From: an uncultured Dorea sp. | GTDB taxonomy: Bacteria; Bacillota_A; Clostridia; Lachnospirales; Lachnospiraceae | Direction: 5' to 3' | DNA length: 31,806 nt | Assembly (NCBI GenBank): GCA_910579015.1 | Contig: CAJTRO010000039.1 | Coordinates: 284-32,089, forward strand | Shown here: positions 16,023 to 24,561 of the stretch, piece by piece | Numbering within the stretch: position 1 is the stretch's first letter | How the letters are laid out: every line of letters starts with the position of its first letter | Made by a program: the position numbers and the translations under genes | Notes under the pieces: model-generated | What the model saw: only the letters and a program-made list of their open reading frames with translations | Databases searched by the model: none | Told to the model about the DNA's origin: nothing

Positions 16023-17060
16023 TCATCTTTTTTCTTCAGGCCGGCATTCTTTATCCAGATTGTCCAGACACGGCATCCGGCCGGTATTCTTTATCCAGAT
16101 TGTCCAGACACGGCATCCGGCCGGGAGGGCGCACAGTATAACCGTCATCACCAATATTCCAGCCGCACACCCTAGCATAAGCGAATCTGCATAATATAAA
16201 GAATCATTCAAAAGCTTCAGGAAATCCTCCTTTTTCTCGGCAAAAAGCTGTGTCCAGAATGCGAAATCAGACCATGCAGACGGCACATAATCATCGGAAA
16301 AGTGCAGGCTCAAAAGCAGGATCCCGCATACCCCTGAAAAGCCTGCAACAGGCAGAATGAAATGAAGCATCGAAGGAATCCGGCGTCTAAGCCACGAAAG
16401 CGCCAGGTACAGAAGTATCCACAAGGGCAGATATAAAAGGATCCTTCCGATGCCCAGATACAGGTCACATTCCGAGATCCTTCCCTTTCCTTCTATGAGG
16501 ATACCTGAAAGCCTCTGACGCACCACGGACAACGGAATGCCCGGCGCTTCCACGCGGATACAGTTGTACTGCCGTCCGGCCTTTCCCTGTATCATGCACA
16601 GCTGGCCGGCCGTATCCACGATCCCCCGGATGATATAGGAATCCTTCCCCATGCTCACCTGTTCCCCGGTTACTTCGTAAGCCCCAAACAGCGTATCCGC
16701 CGTTTTTTTACTGATCACGCATCCTTTCCTGTCACTGTCCGTCACAAATGCGCCCGCCGCCAGCCGGCCGGGTGTAATCAGATTCATATTTCCTGCCATC
16801 TCAACCAGCTTCACCTTCGTGTCACGGCCCAGATCTTCATTCCTTAATACCTTCCCGTTCTTCTCTCCAAACAGCGTGATATCCCTTATCTCCCTCTTTG
16901 CATCATCAGAAGCATTTTCCCAGAACCCCTCAGCCTGCTCCCTTGTCAGTATATTTTCCTTATAATAGAAGCCGCTCTGCCCCTGCATACTCTTTAATTC
17001 TGTGTAGAAATGTATCTCCGCCGCCAGCGCACAGGCCGTAAGGAGGATAAGGAACCCCAT
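16023..17060 (-). CDS. FtsX/MacB-like ABC permease with a duplicated, frame-shifted C-terminus
   Basis: The 345-residue membrane protein has one N-terminal transmembrane segment (1-14), an extracellular domain (about 20-200) resembling MacB periplasmic core domains (ITLFGEKNG, AFVTDSDRKGCVISKKTADTLFG, IRGIVDT), and three C-terminal segments (about 203-223, 231-253, 295-315). This is the FtsX/MacB topology, used in mechanotransmission or export rather than import. It starts 14 bp after the adaptor gene with a poor ribosome site, so it is probably translationally coupled. No MacB-type ATPase follows. Its last 28 codons come from two tandem copies of a 40-bp unit read in different frames; with one copy the frame would end in a lysine-rich tail and stop at 15995. 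Family assignment is moderate. Confidence 0.7.
   Translation of the reverse strand: MGFLILLTACALAAEIHFYTELKSMQGQSGFYYKENILTREQAEGFWENASDDAKREIRDITLFGEKNGKVLRNEDLGRDTKVKLVEMAGNMNLITPGRLAAGAFVTDSDRKGCVISKKTADTLFGAYEVTGEQVSMGKDSYIIRGIVDTAGQLCMIQGKAGRQYNCIRVEAPGIPLSVVRQRLSGILIEGKGRISECDLYLGIGRILLYLPLWILLYLALSWLRRRIPSMLHFILPVAGFSGVCGILLLSLHFSDDYVPSAWSDFAFWTQLFAEKKEDFLKLLNDSLYYADSLMLGCAAGILVMTVILCALPAGCRVWTIWIKNTGRMPCLDNLDKECRPEEKR
16041..16120 (-). repeat. Two tandem 40-bp units at the 3' end of the FtsX-like permease gene
   Basis: Bases 16041-16080 and 16081-16120 are identical except one position (C at 16045, T at 16085). The unit length is not a multiple of three, so the second copy is translated in another frame and changes the protein's C-terminus. 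Confidence 0.95.
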
Positions 17061-17074
17061 GCGCAGGCTGATTT

Positions 17075-18412
17075 TTACTCGGTCAGACGTACCCGGTCAC
17101 CTTCTTTCACATATTTGCTGGATTCGATTATGATCTTAGCTTCCTCAGGCAGATTCGTCTCCACGGCGGCCAAGTTGTCATCCTTCTTAAGCACTGTGAC
17201 GTCAACCCTCACTGCCGTGTAGGATTCCCCCAGTATCCCGGACCGGATCTCGGCAATCAGCACATAACTGCTGCCGCCGGCTTCCCTGAGCGCCGTCAGC
17301 GGAATCAGCTTATCATAACTGTCCTGTGACTTCTTGCTGTAATGGAAGGTCAGTTTTGTTCCGACACGATAGGATGTGTCTGACAGCGGTGCGTACCACA
17401 GAAATCTTCCTTCCTCGTCCTGACCGATACGCCCTATCTTAAGGGGTTTCTTCTTCGTCTCCCCCTGTATGACAGCCTCCACCTCGTCGCCTTCTGCGGC
17501 CGTCGCGATCTTATCGTCCGGAATCACACCGCACGCCTCCATGCTCCCTGTGATCAGTACGATCTGTTCTGTTCCCGTCGTGATGGTTCCTTCCCCGGCT
17601 CCGGCCGATTCCAGAATCCCGTCCGTCTGGGCTGTTACGATGCCTCCGCTATCCCTTAGTCCGGCCAGCTTATCCATCTTACTCTGTAAGGCGGTAAGCT
17701 CCACCTCCATCTCGGCAAGCGCCGCCCTGGAAGCCTTCGCTTCACTGGCTTCGTTGGCCTGGGTATTCGCCTCATCCTGCCTCGCGATATTACAGGCCCC
17801 CTGTGCCGACCGGTAGGACCGCTCGGCCGTCTCAAGAACGTCCTCGGCCGTCTCAAGCTCTGACTGTAACTGCTGTTTCTTCTCTTCGAGAGCCGCCGCA
17901 TCCTCTTCCTGGTCCGGTATCTGCTCTGCCATGGCCGCCTCATACCGGCTCCACGCCTCCTGATAAGCTTCCTGCGCCGCGGTCAATGCATCGGCCGCCT
18001 CATCAAGGCCGAGCTGCGCCTGGGCGGTTGCCGGCGTCCGTGCCTTGACCGCTCCCGCAATCCTCTGCTGTTCCATGCGCAGCTTAAGCTTCTCAATCTC
18101 CTGTGCCTGCTGTGTATACTGCTCCTCCAAATATGCCGGATCAAGTCTCACGATCCCCTCGCCCGCATGTACCGCACTGCCGGGACTTACCAGGATATCA
18201 ATTACCTTCTGGTCCTTTGGAAGTGACTGGTATACCTTATCCTTCGCCTGGATACTGCCTGTTCCGTCGAATTCATCCGTCAGGCTTCCGCGTCCTGCCC
18301 TTTCCGTCTTCACCTTCGCCACCGTCATGGAGGAGGCGCCGCGCGCGATAAGAGTACAGCACAGCATCACGATAAAAAAAGACAGGATCATCTTCGATAT
18401 CTTTTTCTTCAT
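17075..18412 (-). CDS. HlyD-like membrane fusion (adaptor) protein
   Basis: Membrane fusion proteins connect inner-membrane transporters with outer partners or, in Gram-positives, gather substrate for MacB-type transporters. The 445-residue product has an N-terminal membrane anchor (about 7-26), a lipoyl/barrel-sandwich half (VIDILVSPGSAVHAGEGIVRLDP, about 69 on, given here as its key region), a long alanine- and glutamate-rich coiled-coil hairpin (about 95-250), the second lipoyl half (GIVTAQTDGILESAGAGEG), and beta-barrel and membrane-proximal domains. GGAGAG precedes the ATG. It lies 29 bp after the MalG-like gene and 14 bp before the FtsX-like permease, which is its natural partner. Its presence in an operon with a sugar-import-type permease pair is unusual. 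Confidence 0.85.
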   Translation of the reverse strand: MKKKISKMILSFFIVMLCCTLIARGASSMTVAKVKTERAGRGSLTDEFDGTGSIQAKDKVYQSLPKDQKVIDILVSPGSAVHAGEGIVRLDPAYLEEQYTQQAQEIEKLKLRMEQQRIAGAVKARTPATAQAQLGLDEAADALTAAQEAYQEAWSRYEAAMAEQIPDQEEDAAALEEKKQQLQSELETAEDVLETAERSYRSAQGACNIARQDEANTQANEASEAKASRAALAEMEVELTALQSKMDKLAGLRDSGGIVTAQTDGILESAGAGEGTITTGTEQIVLITGSMEACGVIPDDKIATAAEGDEVEAVIQGETKKKPLKIGRIGQDEEGRFLWYAPLSDTSYRVGTKLTFHYSKKSQDSYDKLIPLTALREAGGSSYVLIAEIRSGILGESYTAVRVDVTVLKKDDNLAAVETNLPEEAKIIIESSKYVKEGDRVRLTE

Positions 18413-18441
18413 CTATAACTCTCCTATATCTGTTTATACAA

Positions 18442-19290
18442 TCATTCCCGAAGTCCCGACGCCTCGATCCCCTTCTGAAGATAATCCCGTCCCCACAGAA
18501 AGCCCAGTACAGCCGGGAGCATCATGATCACTGACGCCGTGAAGGACGCGCTCATCTGGTCCGCCGTGATCTCCGGCAGATACAAAGACAGGGGCATCTT
18601 CGCCTTGGTCTTGAGAAATGTCATAGGCGCCTCCACCGCATTCCAGTATTCGAGGAAATTAAGAATCAGCGCCGAGATGATCCCCGGACTGCCAAGAGGG
18701 ATCCCGATCTTCAAGAAGACGACCAGTTCTCCCGCCCCGTCCACCTTCGCTGCCTCGAATACCTCGCCCGGTATCCCGCGAAAGAATTTCTCCATAATAA
18801 AGACCGGAAAGGTCGAGAAGATCCCCGGCAGGATCAGCGACAGATGACTGTCCATCAGAGAGAGCCGCGACAGCACCAGATAGCTGGAAACCATGGTGAC
18901 CTGAAAGGGCATGACCATCAATATCATATATACCAGGAACAATATCTTCCTTCCTCGAAATTCATATCTTGCAAACGCCCACGCAGCCATGGTCCCCACG
19001 ACCGTCTGTCCCGCCAGGATGGAGAAAACCTGCCCTACAGAATTCCAGAACATCACAAAGAAGTCCGGAGAATCAAGCAATAACTCCACATAGGGCTTAA
19101 GCGTCGGATATACGGGGAGAAGCCTTGCCGAGAGCTTACCGGGAGCGCCTCCTAACACAGCGCCATATGCCTCCTTAAGCTCCTGCCCTCCCATGACAGA
19201 GTTGCTTATCATCATGAGTACCGGAAGCGCCATGACAAGCCCCATCATGCCCAGGGCTGTATATACGGGCACATATTTTCTTTGTCTCAT
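18442..19290 (-). CDS. MalG-like carbohydrate ABC transporter permease
   Basis: This 282-residue permease belongs to the MalG/UgpE family of importer membrane subunits. It has about six transmembrane segments and the cytoplasmic EAA loop (EVFEAAKVDGAGELVVF, then IGIPLGSPGI), which normally contacts a MalK-type ATPase. The start overlaps the MalF-like stop as ATGA, so the two permeases are translated together. No ATPase is encoded in the operon, so it would have to share a multitask MsiK-type ATPase encoded elsewhere. The large first extracellular loop (VLGGAPGKLSARLLPVYPTL region) is typical of such permeases in Lachnospiraceae. Confidence 0.92.
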   Translation of the reverse strand: MRQRKYVPVYTALGMMGLVMALPVLMMISNSVMGGQELKEAYGAVLGGAPGKLSARLLPVYPTLKPYVELLLDSPDFFVMFWNSVGQVFSILAGQTVVGTMAAWAFARYEFRGRKILFLVYMILMVMPFQVTMVSSYLVLSRLSLMDSHLSLILPGIFSTFPVFIMEKFFRGIPGEVFEAAKVDGAGELVVFLKIGIPLGSPGIISALILNFLEYWNAVEAPMTFLKTKAKMPLSLYLPEITADQMSASFTASVIMMLPAVLGFLWGRDYLQKGIEASGLRE

Positions 19291-20135
19291 ACTGCATCCT
19301 GCCTCTCATTCCACCGCTCCAGCAGGCAGAGCAGGACGCTGACTGCCGCCGCCATCATCACCGCTCCCGCGCTCATCTTCTGGATATCAAGCTTCGTGAA
19401 CCAGTTATTGAACAGATGCTGCAACATATAGATACTCTCATGGGGATAATCTCCTGCGATCAGATAGGCTTCCCGAAATACGCGGAATGCATTTACAAAA
19501 GAAAGCACTCCGATCATGACCATCCCCGCCTTCATCTGCGGAAGTGTGATATAACGGAAACACTCCCAGGAACCCGCCCCGCTTACCTTCGCCGCTTCAT
19601 ACTGCTCTTCGCCCACGCCAGAAAGAGCCGCGATCCAGAGCACGATATCATAGCCCAGATTCTTCCATATATAAGAGAATACCAGTATCAGGAACGCCGC
19701 GTCCGTACTCATCCACTCCTTCCCCTCAAACTCGAATAATTGAAGCGCTTCGTTCAGAAGGCCGTTTCCGTGAAAAATCAACTTCCAGAATACCACCAGC
19801 GACGCCACCGGAACCGCCATCGGCAGCAGGAACACTGTCTGGAAAAATGCCTTTGCCGCCGGAAGACGGCAGAGCATCAGGGCCGTGCCAAAGGAGAACA
19901 GAAGAAGCAGCGGGAGGCAGACGGCCAAAAACTTCACTGTATGGAGGACTGCCTCACGAAACGCCTGGTTCATCAGCACATCCCTGTAATTCTCAAACCC
20001 TACGAACGTATTTCCCACTGCTTTCAGGAAGGAACGGCGTATTACATCCGCAAATGGTATCAGTACGAATATCGCCGTCCCTGCCAGACTGGGCAGTAAA
20101 AACAGATATGCCGCTTTCTGTTCTTTTCTCTTCAT
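19287..20135 (-). CDS. MalF-like sugar ABC transporter permease
   Basis: The 282-residue partner permease of the MalF/UgpA family carries about six transmembrane segments and the EAA loop EQYEAAKVSGAGSWECF with ITLPQMKAG. I chose the ATG at 20135 because AGGATT lies eight bases before it and the protein then starts with MKRKEQKAAYLFLLPSLAG, the usual N-terminus; a frame extending to 20222 would overlap the binding-protein gene by about 80 bp. It follows the lipoprotein gene by eight bases and overlaps the MalG-like gene by four. Together they form the membrane core of an importer of unknown substrate. Confidence 0.92.
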   Translation of the reverse strand: MKRKEQKAAYLFLLPSLAGTAIFVLIPFADVIRRSFLKAVGNTFVGFENYRDVLMNQAFREAVLHTVKFLAVCLPLLLLFSFGTALMLCRLPAAKAFFQTVFLLPMAVPVASLVVFWKLIFHGNGLLNEALQLFEFEGKEWMSTDAAFLILVFSYIWKNLGYDIVLWIAALSGVGEEQYEAAKVSGAGSWECFRYITLPQMKAGMVMIGVLSFVNAFRVFREAYLIAGDYPHESIYMLQHLFNNWFTKLDIQKMSAGAVMMAAAVSVLLCLLERWNERQDAV

Positions 20136-20143
20136 AAGCAATC

Positions 20144-22369
20144 CTACTCCGCAAGGTATGTATCCACCTTCTGGCAGATCACCTTCGCCGTCTCCTCTGC
20201 TGTCTGCTCTCCCATATAGCATTTCTCCATCTCTTCCAGAACAGTATCCGCCACCATGCCGTCCATCATGAAAGGCACTTTCAATCCCTCTATGATCCCT
20301 GACAATCGATCGATCTCGTCTCTTGACGGATAGGATGCACTGATGTGGACATCTTCGCCTGTCTGCGGATCTTCACTGCCGACGCCTACCGACATCTCCA
20401 CCGCCTCTGGCGTCTCCACATATTCTGACTGATACTCAAGCGCACTTTTAAGTACCGGGAATCCGTCCCCGTTATCTCCCTTCTGGACCGATTCCTCAAA
20501 CAGGCATTCTACGAATTCCATCGCAAGCTCCTGCTGTTTCGAGGAGGCATTGATCCCTGCGATCACCTGTGGTACATAATACTGTTTGAGGCTCATGACC
20601 GTTCTGCCCTGCTCTCTTGCCTGCACATACGGGACCATGGCAGACATCAGGCCATTGAGCTCTTCGATCATGACCTGATTTCCCTTAAGCCCAAAGCCGG
20701 AGTTAAACCGGTTCCTCATCTGCTTCCAGCTGCCCGTCTCCAATCCTCTTGCTTCTTCTATCGATCTCGTATTCTGCACCTCGCAGAGCTTCATCCAGTC
20801 CTCAAGGAACTGTGCAAGCTTCTTCTCGTCCAGACCGCCCTTCTTCGTCTTAAGTTCTTCGTAAAATGTATTGAACAGCGTCATCCCTGCCATCTCATGA
20901 GTGGTCGCCGTAAACAGACACTCCCCCGGATGCTGTTCAAGATAAGCGTGGAAGGCATCCGGATCCTTGCACGCATCCATCTGCTCCTCGTCTCCAAATA
21001 ACACCGGCACATTAAGCCTTGCCGGAACGGCATAGATCTTCTTATCCTGAACCGCCGTATTCCCGATCACATCCATAAGCACGCCTTGTTCCTCCAAACG
21101 CTCTGAAAGCTCCGTCAGGTCTGCAAGGATCCCCTTCTCTATATAGGACGCCGCCGGCAGTCCGTCCAGGATCAGGACGTCTGCCCCGCTCCCGCTTAGA
21201 AGCTCGGCGTTCAGCGCACGGATGATATCCGTCTCCGGTACTTCGGTTTCTCCTGTCACGGCCGCGTGATAATCCACCTTCACTTCCGGATGCCTGCTCT
21301 GGAACACATACACGGCCTGCGATACCGTCTGGTTCTCCTGAAGTCCGTAGATACTTAAGTTCTCATTTCTGACCGCCGCGGCATCCTCATCAAACTGATA
21401 ACACATGAGCCTGTGTCCGCCCGCGAAAACCTTATAAAGTCCGTAGAATACCTCATCCTTCCCATAAAGGAAATTGATCAGAGCCGCGGAATCTGTGCTC
21501 ATAAGAGAGCCGGTTCCTTCCATCAGCATTTCCACAATACTGCCGCTCTCTGTAATCCGCCGGATCCCTTCTGAATCCACGATATACCAGATCCCTTCTT
21601 CACCGGGGATGATCCTGGTTCCTGAAAGGTCCTGCTTCACAGCCACCGTATTTTCCTTCTTATAATTATCCGTATCGTAGAATTCAACACTCTGGCCGTC
21701 TGTTCCGAATATCGCGGCTGTTCCGTCCGATGCCGCCATCAAAGGCTGATGATCTATTGCAACAGAAATGGATTCTGTCTCGAACACCTTCCTGTCATCC
21801 TGATAGAAACTCACGATTCCATCCATCTGCGCAATCCCGATCACGCCATTTTCCAACACGGCCATATCTACAAACAACGTAGTCCTGCCGTCTTCTTTTA
21901 CCTCCAGACACGGCGCCGGCGTACAATCCTTTGCACTGCCGTCTTCTGCTTCCTTGATTATATGCTGTCCATATGGTCCCCCTGCTTCCTTCGGAAGCGC
22001 CAAGCCATATACGTTCCCGTCCCTTCCTGTATAGATATGGATGATCTTGAGCCCCAGCCTGTTAAGCGCATCCGTCATCCAGGTTACATCCTCTAAGTCC
22101 GCCCAGACGCCGTTCTGGTAAGTATAGCTGTAAAACCCGCTGTCGTCTGACGTATAGAGCACCAGGTCATCATCCTTATTCTGGATTCCGATCACCTCCT
22201 GTGCCGTCTCTGGCAGAGGAATTTCCTTCTCCACATAACGGCCTTTTGCGGAAATGTTTTTCTCCTCTTCAATCTCTTCTTTTCTGTCACTTTGCTGTTT
22301 ACAACCGGCAGTCATTCCTGCCGCAAGCACTATGGCCATCGCAAGGCTGAATATCTTTTTCATCTTCAT
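20144..22369 (-). CDS. Large extracellular solute-binding lipoprotein with an extra N-terminal domain
   Basis: The product is a lipoprotein: a basic start, a hydrophobic stretch and the lipobox MTAGC put the lipidated cysteine at residue 23. At about 741 residues it is much longer than ordinary sugar-binding proteins (about 420-450). The C-terminal half (from about residue 340) has the cluster B/D binding-protein pattern, including QAVYVFQSRHPEVKVDY and GADVLILDGLPAASYIEKG. The N-terminal 300 residues are repetitive beta-strand sequence with motifs such as GFYSYTYQNGVW and DGNVYGLA, which look like a beta-propeller, but I do not recognise a specific family. The start at 22369 is eight bases after GAGGAG; a GTG start three codons earlier is possible. 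It is first in an operon divergent from a two-component system. Confidence 0.85.
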   Translation of the reverse strand: MKMKKIFSLAMAIVLAAGMTAGCKQQSDRKEEIEEEKNISAKGRYVEKEIPLPETAQEVIGIQNKDDDLVLYTSDDSGFYSYTYQNGVWADLEDVTWMTDALNRLGLKIIHIYTGRDGNVYGLALPKEAGGPYGQHIIKEAEDGSAKDCTPAPCLEVKEDGRTTLFVDMAVLENGVIGIAQMDGIVSFYQDDRKVFETESISVAIDHQPLMAASDGTAAIFGTDGQSVEFYDTDNYKKENTVAVKQDLSGTRIIPGEEGIWYIVDSEGIRRITESGSIVEMLMEGTGSLMSTDSAALINFLYGKDEVFYGLYKVFAGGHRLMCYQFDEDAAAVRNENLSIYGLQENQTVSQAVYVFQSRHPEVKVDYHAAVTGETEVPETDIIRALNAELLSGSGADVLILDGLPAASYIEKGILADLTELSERLEEQGVLMDVIGNTAVQDKKIYAVPARLNVPVLFGDEEQMDACKDPDAFHAYLEQHPGECLFTATTHEMAGMTLFNTFYEELKTKKGGLDEKKLAQFLEDWMKLCEVQNTRSIEEARGLETGSWKQMRNRFNSGFGLKGNQVMIEELNGLMSAMVPYVQAREQGRTVMSLKQYYVPQVIAGINASSKQQELAMEFVECLFEESVQKGDNGDGFPVLKSALEYQSEYVETPEAVEMSVGVGSEDPQTGEDVHISASYPSRDEIDRLSGIIEGLKVPFMMDGMVADTVLEEMEKCYMGEQTAEETAKVICQKVDTYLAE

Positions 22370-22423
22370 AGGCATCACTCCTCATCTTGATCATTAATTG
22401 GTGCTTTCTTAAGCTTATCAGAC

Positions 22424-22492
22424 AAATCTCAGAAAATCTTCGAGAACCTTATAAAAATCTTAAAGATTTTTTTGAGATTTGGATGCTATAAT
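22424..22492. promoter_or_regulatory. Divergent promoter region with five AAATCTY heptamers
   Basis: Between the binding-protein gene and the response-regulator gene, AAATCTC (22424), AAATCTT (22434) and AAATCTT (22455) are direct copies at roughly helical-turn spacing, and AAGATTT (22463) and GAGATTT (22474) are inverted copies. The pair at 22455-22469 is a perfect 15-bp palindrome around a central A. The + strand has an extended -10, TGCTATAAT (22485-22492), without a good -35. This layout fits an OmpR-type regulator site controlling both directions; binding by the adjacent regulator is inference. Confidence 0.6.
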
Positions 22493-22524
22493 AAAGGAAC
22501 GGTTGAATAAAGGGGGATTGAATC

Positions 22525-23220
22525 ATGCGTATCTTGATCATTGAAGATGATGAACAGTTGTGTGAGACTTTAAAACTACAGTTTGAACATCATGGATTTG
22601 AATCGGACTGTGTACATAATGGGATTGACGCGCTGTACTATGTGATGCAGTCGGTCTACGACCTTATCATTCTGGACAGGATGCTTCCGGGTATGGATGG
22701 GCTTGCCCTGCTTCGGATCATCCGGGAGAGCAGCGTCCGTACACCGGTTATCCTTGCGACGGCTGTGGATTCTGTGGAGGAGAGGATTGCGGGACTGGAT
22801 AACGGCGCGGATGATTATCTGGTGAAGCCCTATGATATCGGAGAACTGCTTGCAAGGATCCGCGCGCTGTGCCGTCGTCCCGGTACTCTGGATGTCTCTG
22901 ACACACTGAGCTTCGAGGATCTGGAATTCTCCCCCTCAAGCCTTGATCTCTGCCTCAAAGGGCCAAACAGCTCCCCGGATGCCGTCATACATCTCTCCCG
23001 GCGTGAGGGCGTGCTGATGGAATACTTTCTTTCGCGTCCGAACCAGACGCTGCCCCGTCAGCTTATCTATACACGGGTGTGGGGACCTGACGCCGAGGTG
23101 GAGGACGGGAATCTTGATACCTACATCTATTATCTGCGCAAGCACCTGCGCACGTTGAAGAGCCGTGTCCGCATCCTGACGGTCCACGGTATCGGCTATA
23201 AGATGGAGACCGGCGCATGA
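22525..23220 (+). CDS. OmpR/PhoB-family response regulator
   Basis: The 231-residue protein has a receiver domain with acidic pocket EDD (residues 7-9), phospho-acceptor D51 in LILDRMLPGMDG, T79-type switch region in ILATA and K101 in DDYLVKPYD, followed by a winged-helix domain (about 125-228) with the recognition region RREGVLMEYFLSRPNQTLPRQ and a C-terminal GIGYKME hairpin. GGGGG lies nine bases before the ATG. The gene overlaps the kinase start as ATGA. It is divergent from the binding-protein/permease/adaptor operon, which it probably regulates in response to the partner kinase. Confidence 0.95.
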   Translation: MRILIIEDDEQLCETLKLQFEHHGFESDCVHNGIDALYYVMQSVYDLIILDRMLPGMDGLALLRIIRESSVRTPVILATAVDSVEERIAGLDNGADDYLVKPYDIGELLARIRALCRRPGTLDVSDTLSFEDLEFSPSSLDLCLKGPNSSPDAVIHLSRREGVLMEYFLSRPNQTLPRQLIYTRVWGPDAEVEDGNLDTYIYYLRKHLRTLKSRVRILTVHGIGYKMETGA

Positions 23221-24533
23221 TCCGGAAGCTGCGAAGGCATCTCACACTGCTTTTCGCCATTCCTACCAGCCTGATCCTGTCCCTGATCCTGTGTGTGCTC
23301 TTCTTCTGGCAGTTATCCCAGACCAGGAATGAGCAGACCATATCTATGCAGAACCAGATCCTGAACCTTACCTACCAGCTTGAAGGAACGTATTTCTTCT
23401 CCGACGACTGGCTTGCAAGTCTGGAGCACGACCACCGTCTGATCATCCATATCGAAGAGAATAACGTCCCGTTGTTCTTCTCGGGCTCCTGGGAACCGCG
23501 CACAAACCGCGATACACTGGTGAATATGGCCAAAGAAATGGCTCTTACAGAGCATATCGATACTTCCATACGTCCATTCTCGTCTACTTTGCAGAAGTCC
23601 TCTATTTTCACACTGCAAGGCGAGAAGCATGACACCTACCAGGCCGCCGTAGTCGTCATGTCCACAGAAAGCGGGTTCCGTTCTCTTACCCTTCTTTCTG
23701 ACATCACAGAGCTGAAACGCCAGGAGCCTCTGCGCTTCCTGCTCTTTCTCCTGTTGGAGATCTGCGGTATACTGGCGCTCTTCCTTGTCAGCCGTTTCGT
23801 GTCTGCAAGGGCTGTGGCCCCGGTTGCCGAGTACCATCAGAAGCAGACGGACTTCATTGCCGCCGCCTCCCACGAGCTGCGCTCTCCGCTGGCGGTGATA
23901 CAGAATTGTGCCGCCACCAGCCTGTCCATGCCCGGCCAGTCAGAAAGGATGAACCGCCTGATCTTAAGCGAATGCAGTCGTTCCGGCAATCTGATCCGCA
24001 ACCTTCTGTGGCTGACCTCTGCCAATCCGAAGAAGACGAAGCTTGCGAAGGAGAGGGTTGAGATAGATCTTCTGCTTCTTAAGATATTCGAAGCATATGA
24101 ACCGCTCTGCAACGCCAAAAATATCCGGCTTAAGCTTATGCTGCCGGATGAACTGCTTCCTGATGTGAATGGAAATGCACAGGGGATCCATCAGATCCTG
24201 TCCATATTCCTTGATAACGCCATTACCTATGGCTGTGCGGGGAATCATGCTGCGGCCACCGCGAAACCATTCGTCGAGATCCGTGTTAAGACATCCGGCA
24301 GAAAGCTCGCCGTCTGCGTCTGTGACCACGGACCGGGGATACCAGACGAACAAAAAGCGCTGATTTTTGACCGGTTCTACCAGAGCGACGCCTCCAGGAA
24401 GAATAAGGAACATTTCGGGCTGGGGCTTTCTATCGCACAATCGCTGGCAGAACAGATGGATGTGAAGATCGAGGTGACGGATACCAAGGGCGGAGGCTGT
24501 ACATTCCGGGTTCTGTTTCCGGCGGCTGTATGA
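23217..24533 (+). CDS. Membrane sensor histidine kinase
   Basis: The 438-residue kinase has two transmembrane segments (about 10-32 and 174-196) flanking an extracellular domain of about 140 residues, then a HisKA domain with ASHELRSPLAVIQN (phospho-acceptor H in the middle) and a catalytic domain with IFLDNAITYG, DHGPGIP and FGLGLSIAQ. No HAMP domain is evident. It starts inside the response-regulator stop (ATGA). The extracellular domain is positioned to sense the adjacent lipoprotein, its ligand or cell-envelope stress; which one cannot be told. The stop codon lies in the loop of a GC-rich hairpin shared with the convergent larE. Confidence 0.95.
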   Translation: MIRKLRRHLTLLFAIPTSLILSLILCVLFFWQLSQTRNEQTISMQNQILNLTYQLEGTYFFSDDWLASLEHDHRLIIHIEENNVPLFFSGSWEPRTNRDTLVNMAKEMALTEHIDTSIRPFSSTLQKSSIFTLQGEKHDTYQAAVVVMSTESGFRSLTLLSDITELKRQEPLRFLLFLLLEICGILALFLVSRFVSARAVAPVAEYHQKQTDFIAAASHELRSPLAVIQNCAATSLSMPGQSERMNRLILSECSRSGNLIRNLLWLTSANPKKTKLAKERVEIDLLLLKIFEAYEPLCNAKNIRLKLMLPDELLPDVNGNAQGIHQILSIFLDNAITYGCAGNHAAATAKPFVEIRVKTSGRKLAVCVCDHGPGIPDEQKALIFDRFYQSDASRKNKEHFGLGLSIAQSLAEQMDVKIEVTDTKGGGCTFRVLFPAAV

Positions 24534-24544
24534 GCGGCCGCCGG
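24519..24544. terminator. GC-rich hairpin between convergent kinase and larE genes
   Basis: CCGGCGGC (24519-24526) pairs with GCCGCCGG (24537-24544) across a 10-base loop that contains the kinase stop codon. Neither strand has a following T-run, so it is at best an imperfect bidirectional terminator. Confidence 0.35.
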
Positions 24545-24561
24545 ACAAGGAGCCTTCCGTT

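Noticed and set aside
15904..16120. tRNA-Ser 3' end as the attachment site of an integrated element
   Set aside because: I found no copy of the tRNA 3' end and no integrase in the window; the adjacent duplication is not derived from the tRNA.
22525..24533. Assigning the two-component pair to a named system such as BceRS or PhoPR
   Set aside because: The kinase has a sizeable extracellular domain unlike BceS, and no motif specific to a named system is visible.
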